The position numbers were made by a program, and so were the translations under genes. A stretch of 64,000 nucleotides of DNA from Planctomyces sp. SH-PL14 (lineage in GTDB: Bacteria; Planctomycetota; Planctomycetia; Planctomycetales; Planctomycetaceae). Below, piece by piece: positions 54,176-61,310 of the stretch (position 1 is the stretch's first letter; every line of letters begins with the position of its first letter). The stretch is from positions 8,369,256 to 8,433,255 of the forward strand of contig NZ_CP011270.1 in the NCBI RefSeq assembly GCF_001610835.1, given 5' to 3'. The notes under the pieces were generated by a model. That model saw nothing but the letters and a program-made list of their open reading frames with translations, had not been told where the DNA came from and did no database searches.

Positions 54176-54871
54176 ATGTCTTCGTCTTCGCCCGCTCCGC
54201 CTCCCCCTTCGGTTTCCCCGAAGGAAAACCCGTCTTCGGCCTCCGACCTGTTTCGGAAGTACGTCCTTCCCGTTGCGGGGATCCTGATCGCGGTGCTCGT
54301 GATCTGGCGGATCCGGATCGACTCCGGGCTCCCCGGTCCCGGCGCCATCCCGGAGCGGGGAGCGATGATGGCTGCTCCCCGGTCGATCCTGACCGACCAG
54401 CACCGGCACATGGTGAAGCTGGAGGCGTATCTGGGGCGGACGAAGCTCCTGATTGTCTTCTTTGACGGGACGAAGCCGGCCCACACCGATCCGATCGTGG
54501 CCCGGCTGCTCAAGGACCATGCGGCCCTGCTGGGACAGGGGGTGCAGCCGATCGCCATCAGCGCCGCGTCGCCGTTTGCGATTACGAAGTCGGAGGAGAT
54601 CTCGGGGAAGCGGTTTCCGTTCCCGGTGTTGATGGATGTCGATCCGAACGGTCACACGACCTATCCGGCGCATCGCGCGTGGGGGCTGGCGGACAACCGT
54701 TCCGAGGAGCTCAAGACCGGGGTGTTCGTTGTCGACCGGGCGGGGCTCGTTCCGGCTCGCGGGCTGCTGCCGCGTCCGGTGGTCGATCCTGAGGCGACGA
54801 TCGACGCGATTCTGCGTGGGAACTGGCCGGATGCCGCTGAGGGAGCTGCCGGGCCGGGGGAGTCGAAATAG
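54176..54871 (+). CDS. Membrane-anchored thioredoxin-fold-like protein without redox Cys
   Basis: From the ATG at 54176 it has 231 residues. A Pro/Ser-rich N-terminus precedes one membrane helix (YVLPVAGILIAVLVIWRI, about 29-46). The outside domain follows the AhpC/Redoxin layout: LEAYLGRTKLLIVFFDGT, QPIAISAASPFAITKSEEI, FPFPVLMDVDPNG, AHRAWGLAD and TGVFVVDRAGLV. The position after the FFDGT strand, where peroxiredoxins have their Cys, has no Cys, and none is present elsewhere. It is therefore unlikely to be a peroxidase. A structural or binding role is possible. Repeat copy 10 begins about 5 nt after the stop. Confidence 0.7.
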   Translation: MSSSSPAPPPPSVSPKENPSSASDLFRKYVLPVAGILIAVLVIWRIRIDSGLPGPGAIPERGAMMAAPRSILTDQHRHMVKLEAYLGRTKLLIVFFDGTKPAHTDPIVARLLKDHAALLGQGVQPIAISAASPFAITKSEEISGKRFPFPVLMDVDPNGHTTYPAHRAWGLADNRSEELKTGVFVVDRAGLVPARGLLPRPVVDPEATIDAILRGNWPDAAEGAAGPGESK

Positions 54872-54875
54872 CCTT

Positions 54876-55228
54876 TCGCTGGCTTGAACCGCGTCCTTGC
54901 CGGCACGGCTCGCTAGCTCAAACCCAACGTGCCACGGCAGCCGGGGTCAAGGGGGCAACCCCTTGCCGCCGGAGGCGCTTCGATGAGGAACCGTGGGACA
55001 CAACGGACGTCCGCTTTGTGGAACCAGCTATGAGGACTCCACACACTACATCGCGGGCCTTGCAATCCCCGCAGGTTAGGTGAGGGGGCATACGGCACGG
55101 TGTCCGCGCTTGGACCCGTACTCCTTCAGACAGTTCTCGACGAGAGGGCCTCCGGCGGGCAAGGGGGCCAAGAAAACAACACAGGCCCCCTTGCATCCCT
55201 CACCAGGGGCGAGCCCCTGGACCCCGGT
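54876..55228 (+). repeat. 330-bp intergenic element, copy 10 (full length, forward)
   Basis: The left end CTGGCTTGAACCGCGTCC, then GCCGGCACGGC and TAGCTCAAACCCAACG, starts next to the stop codon of the thioredoxin-like gene. The right hairpin has the long loop version (GCAAGGGGGCC, then AAGAAAACAACACA, then GGCCCCCTTGC). It ends with CCAGGGGCGAGCCCCTGG. Confidence 0.9.
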
Positions 55229-55334
55229 TGACCGGCCGAGTAGGCCGCTCCCGTAGACCCCGGCATCCCTTCACCTTACGATCCCGACGCGCCCCATCCC
55301 CCCACCCGCAAACGCCCCCCTGCCGGAACCAACC

Positions 55335-56099
55335 GTGAGCCATTCCGCAGCCCCCGCTACCGACCGCTCGCCCCACGACCGCAACCGATCCTACAAATAC
55401 TACGACCTCGTGATGGCGGCCTTCGTCACCGTCCTGCTCTGCTCCAATCTGATCGGGCCGGGAAAACAGTGCCTCATCGCACTCCCCTTCTCCCTCCCGT
55501 TCTTCGGCTCGTCCCTCGTCTTCCCCGCCGGAAACCTGTTCTTTCCGATCGGCTACATCTTCGGCGACATCCTGACCGAGGTGTACGGATACGCCCGCTC
55601 CCGGAAAGTGATCTGGGCCGGCTTCGGCGCCCTGCTCTTCGCCTCCATCATGTCGACGATCATCGTCGAGCTCCCCGCCCGGACGAGCGACCCCTACGTC
55701 GCCGCGCTCCAACCGGCACTCGAAATGGTCTTCGGCAACACCGTGCGGATCATGATCGCCTCGCCCCTGGCGTTCTGGTGCGGCGACTTCGCCAATTCCT
55801 ACGTCATGGCGAAGATGAAGATCTGGACGAGAGGCAAGTTCCTGTGGATGCGGACGATCGGCTCGACGATCGTCGGGCAGGCGGTCGACAGCATCATCTT
55901 CTATCCCCTGGCGTTCGGCGGGCTGTGGCAGACGAACACCCTCATCGAGATCATCCTCATCAACTGGGGAGTCAAGGTCCTGGTGGAGGTCCTCTGCACC
56001 CCCGCGACGTACGTCGTGGTCGATTTCCTCAAGCGGGCCGAAGCCGAGGATTTCTACGACACCGACACGAACTTCACGCCGTTCTCGCTGAAGAACTGA
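55335..56099 (+). CDS. yhhQ: Queuosine precursor transporter (YhhQ/VUT family)
   Basis: This inner membrane protein of 254 residues imports a 7-deazaguanine precursor for queuosine tRNA modification in related bacteria. It starts with a GTG. About six membrane helices are visible. The family pattern shows as VTVLLCSNLIGPGKQ, PAGNLFFPIGYIFGDILTEV, YGYARSRKVIWAGFGALLFA, FWCGDFANSYVMAKMKI and TIGSTIVGQAVDSIIFYPLA. The GDILTEVYGY and Q-x-x-D-S motifs are the hallmarks. No other queuosine genes are nearby. The start lies about 107 bp after the right end of repeat copy 10. Confidence 0.93.
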   Translation: MSHSAAPATDRSPHDRNRSYKYYDLVMAAFVTVLLCSNLIGPGKQCLIALPFSLPFFGSSLVFPAGNLFFPIGYIFGDILTEVYGYARSRKVIWAGFGALLFASIMSTIIVELPARTSDPYVAALQPALEMVFGNTVRIMIASPLAFWCGDFANSYVMAKMKIWTRGKFLWMRTIGSTIVGQAVDSIIFYPLAFGGLWQTNTLIEIILINWGVKVLVEVLCTPATYVVVDFLKRAEAEDFYDTDTNFTPFSLKN

Positions 56100-56247
56100 C
56101 CGCAGATCCGGAACGACCCCGCGCTGTTCCGGCCCGGTTCCCGCCCCGTCGCCACCCGCCGGGGTGACAATTGCCCCGCGCGGCTCAATAATTGAGCCTG
56201 GGCGTTTTCTCTTCATTCCGCCCGATTCGTTCCGTGGAGGACCATTC

Positions 56248-57474
56248 ATGAAAACGACGAGCGTTCTGGCGATGTTCGCCGCCCTGGTCGCGGCGATCGC
56301 CGGCCTGGCCTACTTCACAGGGAACCCCGGCCGTACGCCGGCTCCCGCCGCGGCCCCCCCGGTCGCCAATGCCGACGGCAAGACCCCGGCCGACGGGAAG
56401 GAAGCTCCCCCCGCCGACGCGGGCCCGGACTTTCACCTCGAAAACCCGTTCAAGCTGGACCTGACCGCCGCCGCGAAGCCGCAGGCGTCGACCGAGGCGG
56501 TCGAGTTCGATTTCGGGGCGATGGCTCCCGACGAAGAGCGGACCCACAAGTTCTCCGTCCGAAACACCGGCAAGGCGCCCCTGACCCTGGCCAAGGGCCG
56601 TTACCAGTGCAAGTGCACGATGCCGACCCTCAAGAAGGGGGAGGTCCTCACCGTCCAGCCTGGCGAAGAGACCTTCGTCGAGATGACCTGGAAGCCGATC
56701 GCGCCGGAGGAGATGTTCCAGAAGAGCGTCAACATCTGGTCGAACGATCCGGACCACCCGCAGCTCACGTTCAACGTCCGGGGGAAGGTGGTCCCGCACA
56801 TCATCGCCGAGCCCGCCTCCTACACCCTGGGGCTGATCCGAAACGAAACCGGAGGCGACTTCAAGGGCCTGGTCGGGTCGCAGACGGACGTGTTCGAGAT
56901 TGTCGAAGCGACTTCGGACAATCCGCAGATTTCTGTGACGACGACGAAGCTCGAGGGGGCCGATCGTCCGGCCGAGTTCACCGATGCCAAGGCGCTCTTC
57001 CGCGTCGAAGGGAAGATCGCTCCGTCGGACAAGGTCGGGACCGTGCGGGGAATCCTGACGCTCAAGACCAACCTCGAGACGCATCCTGTGGTGGAGATCA
57101 ATGTCGGCGGGCACCTGACGGGGCCCTTCACGGTCGTCGGCACCGGTTGGGACCAGGTGAATTCGGGCTTTGACCTGGGCCGCGTCGACACGTCGAAGGG
57201 GAAGGCGGTCAAGTACTCGATCTTCCTTCCGAAGACCGGCGAGGAGATCAAGTTCGAAACGATCGAGTCCAAGCCGAACATCGCCCGGATCACGGCCAAG
57301 AAGGACGAGTCCTTCACGGCTGCCGACCGGGAGCGGCACGAGCTGACGGTCGAGATCCTTCCCGGCGCCCCGAAGGCGGAGTTCAGCAACGCCCGCCCGG
57401 TGGTCGTGAAGGTGAAGTCCAACCACCCGAACGTCGCCGAAGCGACCTTCCGCGTGATGTATCGCGGGTACTAG
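56248..57474 (+). CDS. DUF1573-domain exported protein
   Basis: The ATG at 56248 has GGAGG 7 nt upstream and gives 408 residues. The N-terminus MKTTSVLAMFAALVAAIAGL is a signal peptide or anchor, followed by an Ala/Pro-rich linker. The DUF1573 Ig-like domain reads EAVEFDFGAMAPDEERTHKF, SVRNTGKAPLTLAKG, YQCKCTMPTLKKGEVLTVQP and SVNIWSNDPDHPQLTFNVRG. A second, weaker domain of the same type follows to the C-terminus. Such domains occur in secreted and surface proteins of planctomycetes and Bacteroidetes, function unknown. Confidence 0.88.
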   Translation: MKTTSVLAMFAALVAAIAGLAYFTGNPGRTPAPAAAPPVANADGKTPADGKEAPPADAGPDFHLENPFKLDLTAAAKPQASTEAVEFDFGAMAPDEERTHKFSVRNTGKAPLTLAKGRYQCKCTMPTLKKGEVLTVQPGEETFVEMTWKPIAPEEMFQKSVNIWSNDPDHPQLTFNVRGKVVPHIIAEPASYTLGLIRNETGGDFKGLVGSQTDVFEIVEATSDNPQISVTTTKLEGADRPAEFTDAKALFRVEGKIAPSDKVGTVRGILTLKTNLETHPVVEINVGGHLTGPFTVVGTGWDQVNSGFDLGRVDTSKGKAVKYSIFLPKTGEEIKFETIESKPNIARITAKKDESFTAADRERHELTVEILPGAPKAEFSNARPVVVKVKSNHPNVAEATFRVMYRGY

Positions 57475-57627
57475 GACGTTTTCCGTCGTCGGTTTCCCGT
57501 AGGTTCAGGTTTGGCCTGGCCTGTCGACGGAAGCCGACGACTGCGTCTCGATTCGATGAACCACTCTTGCGGCGCCGCGGCATCGCTCGGCCGGTCCCGA
57601 CGCGAGACCAGACGGGAGACTGATCGA

Positions 57628-58290
57628 ATGACGGTTTTGGCTCTCCGCTCGACCTTCTGGGGAATGCTCTGCGGCTGCCTGATCGCGCTGCCGGCGGGAC
57701 TTCGCGCCGCGGAAGAAGACGGGTTCGTTCCACTGTTCGACGGGCGGACGCTGCAGGGCTGGATGGGGTCGACCGATGGTTACGAAGTCGCCGATGGGGC
57801 GATCACCTGCATTCCGGAGAAGGGGGGAAACCTCCTGACCGAGCGGGAGTACGGGGACTTCGTCCTGCGGCTCGACTTCCTGGTCCCGCCCGGGGGCAAC
57901 AACGGCGTCGGGATCCGGGCTCCGCGGACGGGGCACATTGCCACGCTGGGGATGGAGATCCAGATCCTCGACAACCCGGATCCCAAGTACGCCAAGCTCG
58001 CCCCCTACCAGTACCACGGTTCGGTCTACGGGCTGATTCCGGCGAAGCGGGGGTATCTGCGTCCTGCCGGTGAGTGGAACACGCAGGAGATCCGCTGCGT
58101 CGGCTCGCGGGTCACAGTCGTCCTCAATGGAGAGACGATCGTGGACGGGGATGTGCAGCAGGCGGCCACCCCCAAGGCGCTGGACGGGAAGGATCACCCC
58201 GGGGTCCTGCGGACGTCGGGGCACGTCGGCTTCCTCGGGCACGGCGATCGGGTCCAGTTCCGTAATATCCGGATCAAGGAACTGAAGTAG
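57628..58290 (+). CDS. DUF1080 (3-keto-disaccharide hydrolase-like) secreted protein
   Basis: The ATG at 57628 with GGGAG 9 nt upstream gives 220 residues. The signal peptide ends near GLRAAEEDG. The domain is a single concanavalin-like sandwich: FVPLFDGRTLQGWMG, AITCIPEKGGNLLTEREYGD, FVLRLDFLVPPGGNNGVGIR, MEIQILDNPDPKYAKLAPYQ and GHVGFLGHGDRVQFRNIRIK. DUF1080 proteins bind or cut modified sugars in the periplasm or outside the cell and are expanded in planctomycetes. The length equals a single-domain form. Substrate unknown. Confidence 0.92.
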   Translation: MTVLALRSTFWGMLCGCLIALPAGLRAAEEDGFVPLFDGRTLQGWMGSTDGYEVADGAITCIPEKGGNLLTEREYGDFVLRLDFLVPPGGNNGVGIRAPRTGHIATLGMEIQILDNPDPKYAKLAPYQYHGSVYGLIPAKRGYLRPAGEWNTQEIRCVGSRVTVVLNGETIVDGDVQQAATPKALDGKDHPGVLRTSGHVGFLGHGDRVQFRNIRIKELK

Positions 58291-58375
58291 CGGGCCGGCG
58301 TTCGGGAGACGTTTGCGGCAGAGAGAAGGAGCCACAGATGAAGGCGGGCGCTATTCCACCGGCCTGTCTTTCTCT

Positions 58376-58424
58376 CGTGTCGCCGTCTCTGTGCTCTCCG
58401 TATCTCTGTGTTTCAAGAATCCAA
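58376..58424. repeat. Palindromic repeat arm, CACAGAGG family
   Basis: Contains GTCGCCGTCTCTGTGCTCTC and TCTCTGTGTTTCAAG. A partial GAGCCACAGATGAAGG word of the other family is at 58329-58344. The region 58291-58510 has no gene. Confidence 0.7.
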
Positions 58425-58510
58425 CGGGATTCAAGACAGAGGGCCGGACTGCGACTGGCGGGCTCAACGCGTCGGCGACGCCATCTCGCCATCGCTTCAA
58501 CGCGCACGAT

Positions 58511-58735
58511 CTAGAGCTCGGGAGTTTCGTCTCCCTCGTCACCGCCCGCCTCGGCCTGCAGCCGGTCCAAGTCGTTCGGCGTCAGCGGTTCGACGATCGC
58601 GTACTGGCCTTCGGTCCAGCGGTAGAGGTCGATCTGCTTGCAGCGGACGGAGCAGAACGGAAAGCAGGGAGAATCGTCAGCGGCCGAGGGGGTCATCGAC
58701 TGTCCACAGATGGGACAGGTACAGGGGGAGATCAT
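58511..58735 (-). CDS. yacG: DNA gyrase inhibitor YacG
   Basis: From the ATG at 58735 (GGAGGG 6 nt upstream) it has 74 residues. The zinc-binding pattern C-x2-C...C-x3-C is exact: C7, C10 (CPICG) and C28, C32 ([16 protein letters not shown]), with the characteristic W and the segment EGQYAI. In E. coli the protein binds GyrB and blocks gyrase. The C-terminus is acidic. It lies next to the tRNA-Gly gene on the same strand. Confidence 0.92.
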   Translation of the reverse strand: MISPCTCPICGQSMTPSAADDSPCFPFCSVRCKQIDLYRWTEGQYAIVEPLTPNDLDRLQAEAGGDEGDETPEL

Positions 58736-58860
58736 CGTCGTCCCTCCAAAGAGAATCCTTGAAGCCGCTGATCGGATTGCGGCTCCGTTCCCGCTCAACG
58801 GCTCCGACGCGGCGTATTCCGCAAAAGGCCTGGAAACAAACGAGCGGACGGGAACGAAAA

Positions 58861-58932
58861 GCGGGTGAAGGGATTCGAACCCTCGACATACAGCTTGGGA
58901 AGCTGTCACTCTACCAACTGAGTTACACCCGC
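58861..58932 (-). tRNA. tRNA-Gly, anticodon CCC
   Basis: The minus strand folds as a full cloverleaf of 72 nt. The acceptor arms are GCGGGTG and CACCCGC. The anticodon stem ACAGC/GCTGT encloses the loop TTCCCAA, so the anticodon is CCC. The T-arm is GAGGG-TTCGAAT-CCCTT. CCA is not encoded. yacG follows on the same strand. Confidence 0.95.
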
Positions 58933-59170
58933 GGTTGGTACGGCGATTCTACAGGGACCGCGCCGGCAGACAAGCGGGACGCGATGCAGATCTCCGGAGG
59001 TCGCTGGAACCTCCGCCCCAAGGCCGCCAAAATCGGCGTCCCCCGCAATTGCCCTTGAATTTCCGCGGGCTCGCCGCCAACTTCCGCGTTTTCGAATGGC
59101 CATTTCCCCCGCGGAGCCCGGCCGACCGATCGTCGCCCCTCCGCCGCCCCGCATCGCCCGAGAGAGAACG

Positions 59171-60253
59171 ATGAGCAGCCTCAACATCCGCAAAGACGCC
59201 TGTGAGCTCGACCTCCTGTCGCTGGGAGCCCTGGTCCACCGGCTCGACCCCGGCATCCTCCCGTTCCGCAAGGCCCGCTCGCTCGACATCCACGTCTCCG
59301 GCGGGGAATACAACGTTGCGGCCAACCTGGCCGACTGCTTCGGTCTCAAGACCGGCGTGGCGACCGCGATGGTCAAGTACGGCATTGGCGAGCTGGTCCA
59401 GGGCCGCGTCCAGGAGATGGGCGTGAAGCCGTTCTACAAGTGGTTCGACCACGACGGTGTCCGCGGGCCGAACATTGCCACCGTCTACAGCGACCGGGGT
59501 CTGGGCGCCCGTCCGCCGGTCGTGTTCTACAACCGTGCCAATGAGGCCGGCGCGCTCCTCAAGCCGGGCGACTTCAACTGGTCCGAGATCTTCGGCAAGG
59601 GTGTCCGCTGGTTCCACTCGGGCGGGATCTTTGCCGCCCTGTCGGAGACGACTTCGCAGGTCATCATCGAGGGGATGAAGGCGGCCAAGGCGGCCGGCGC
59701 CGTCACCTCGTTCGACCTGAACTACCGCGCCAAGCTGTGGGCGTCGGTCGGCGGCGACAAGAAGGGTCAGGAGACGATCCAGAAGATCGTTGAGCATGTC
59801 GACGTGCTGGTCGGCAATGAAGAGGACCTTCAGAAGGGTCTGGGGCTGAAGGGCCAGGACGTCGAGTCCTCGTCGAAGCTCGACCCGAAGGCGTTCTTCG
59901 GCATGATCAAGCAGGCGACGGCGAAGTTCCCGAACGTGAAGGCGGTGGCCACGACGTTGCGGGAAGTCCATTCGACGAACCGTCACGACTGGGCGGCCGT
60001 GCTGTGGCTTGAAGGGAAGGAATACGTCAGCCCGACGATGCAGCTGGACGTGGTTGACCGGATCGGCGGCGGCGACGGGTTCGCGGCCGGGATGATCTAT
60101 GGTCTGCTGAGCGGCAAGGATCCGGAGCAGGCGCTGCGTCTGGGCTGGGCGCACGGTGCACTGCTGACGACGTTCCCTGGCGACACCACGATGGCCCGGC
60201 TGCCGGAAGTGGAGCAGTTGGCGAAGGGTGGGTCGGCCCGCGTTCAGCGGTAG
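59171..60253 (+). CDS. PfkB-family carbohydrate kinase (KdgK-like)
   Basis: The ATG at 59171 gives 360 residues. It phosphorylates a sugar or sugar acid. The N-terminal glycine motif is HVSGGEYNVAANLAD. The C-terminal signature VDRIGGGDGFAAGMIYGLL carries the catalytic Asp in GGGDGF. Other core text is SFDLNYRAKLWAS and VLVGNEEDLQKGLG. The DLNYR motif and overall pattern recall 2-keto-3-deoxygluconate kinases, but the substrate is not certain. A strong terminator follows. The start has a purine-rich but not perfect ribosome site. Confidence 0.9.
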   Translation: MSSLNIRKDACELDLLSLGALVHRLDPGILPFRKARSLDIHVSGGEYNVAANLADCFGLKTGVATAMVKYGIGELVQGRVQEMGVKPFYKWFDHDGVRGPNIATVYSDRGLGARPPVVFYNRANEAGALLKPGDFNWSEIFGKGVRWFHSGGIFAALSETTSQVIIEGMKAAKAAGAVTSFDLNYRAKLWASVGGDKKGQETIQKIVEHVDVLVGNEEDLQKGLGLKGQDVESSSKLDPKAFFGMIKQATAKFPNVKAVATTLREVHSTNRHDWAAVLWLEGKEYVSPTMQLDVVDRIGGGDGFAAGMIYGLLSGKDPEQALRLGWAHGALLTTFPGDTTMARLPEVEQLAKGGSARVQR

Positions 60254-60278
60254 TCGTCTGGCGCAGAGCGAATGAGAG

Positions 60279-60314
60279 AAGCCGTCGCGGCGTGAGCTGC
60301 GACGGCTTTTTTGT
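60279..60314 (+). terminator. Intrinsic terminator of the PfkB-family kinase gene
   Basis: The stem AAGCCGTCGC/GCGACGGCTT is followed by TTTTTG. It lies about 25 nt after the stop and before repeat copy 11. Confidence 0.92.
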
Positions 60315-60332
60315 TGAGATGCGGTCTGTCAT

Positions 60333-60660
60333 CCGGGGTCCAGGGGGTACCCCTGGTGGGGAGTGCAGAGGGGCAACGCCCCTTTGCCCGCCGGAGGCCT
60401 GGCCGTCGAGTGATGTCTGAAGGAGGGCGTGTCCAGACGCGGACACAGTGTCGGATGCCCCCTCATCTATTCCGCGGGGATGGCAAAGCGAGCGGTGTGG
60501 TTTGGGGGGGACCTCAACGCTGGTCCCACAAAGCGGGCATCCGTCGCGTACCACGGTTCCTCATGGAAGCGCCTCCGGCGGCAAGGGGTTGCCCCCTTGA
60601 CCCCGACTGCCGTCGCACGTTGGGTTTGAGCTATTGAACCGTGTCGGCAAGGAAGTGGAT
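60333..60660 (-). repeat. 330-bp intergenic element, copy 11 (full length, reverse)
   Basis: The left end, read as TCCACTTCCTTGCCGACACG then TAGCTCAAACCC, touches the fliS stop codon at 60660. It has the B-type right hairpin GCAAAGGGGC/GCCCCTCTGC, the core stem GTGTCC/GGACAC, and the right end CCAGGGGTACCCCCTGG. Confidence 0.9.
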
Positions 60661-61079
60661 TACGCCGAGCACGCGACCGGCTTCCGCCAATCCAGCGGCG
60701 GAATCGTCCCCTGCTGCTCGCCCCGGATCGCTTCCTCGCGGATCCCCGCAAAACCCTCACGCAGCGGAACAATCACCCGCCGGGCATCGCTCCAGCTGAG
60801 TTCCGTCGAGTCCGCCATCCGCTGCATCGCAAAGACCAGAACGCGGGCCATCTGACGGCTCGTCTCGTCCCCCGCAATGTCCATCCCCTCGATCAGCCCC
60901 AGCAGCAACCGCTGCACGCGGGCCCGAATCGGGGACAGGGCCTCCGGCTGGCCGAGGCGGATCCGTTCCAGCCCCTCATCGATCGAGGCGATCGTTCGGT
61001 CGTAGAGAGCCAGGACCATGTCGACCCGGCTCCATCCCTGGGCCTTGACCTGACGATATGCCTGAACTTGCCGGTTCAT
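60660..61079 (-). CDS. fliS: Flagellar export chaperone FliS
   Basis: From the ATG at 61079 it has 139 residues, the normal size. It binds flagellin in the cytoplasm and stops early polymerisation. The family pattern is a short helical protein with AYRQVKAQGWSRVDMVLALY, DRTIASIDEGLERIRLG and a long helix VLVFAMQRMADSTELSWSD. The Y in AYRQV and the 'LYD' turn are conserved. It follows fliD in the same direction. Upstream open codons lack a ribosome site and are GC-rich, so the ATG is preferred. Confidence 0.88.
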   Translation of the reverse strand: MNRQVQAYRQVKAQGWSRVDMVLALYDRTIASIDEGLERIRLGQPEALSPIRARVQRLLLGLIEGMDIAGDETSRQMARVLVFAMQRMADSTELSWSDARRVIVPLREGFAGIREEAIRGEQQGTIPPLDWRKPVACSA

Positions 61080-61310
61080 TCGCACCTGTGCCTTCGCGGC
61101 GATTGTTAACGCTGGCTCCCCATTCCTTCGTCGGACCACCCGGAAACTCTTGTCGGAATCCGGCTCCCCGGGCCCCGGGGCCGGAAGACTCACCCTCGTT
61201 CCCCGCTCCCCTCCTCCGCTTCCCTGCCTTCGACACCTCCGGAAGGGATCGGACGACGCGAACAACCCTCCCCCGCGTCACTCTCGTCCCGAACATCACG
61301 CCGCCGCGGG

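Noticed and set aside
1296-60637. Small ORFs repeated in the 330-bp elements (text like GHTxxxPRLDTxSFRxLST)
   Set aside because: The frame is broken or shifted in several copies (7, 9 and 11), starts differ, there is no ribosome site, and changes follow the hairpins and not codon positions. They reflect the shared DNA, not proteins.
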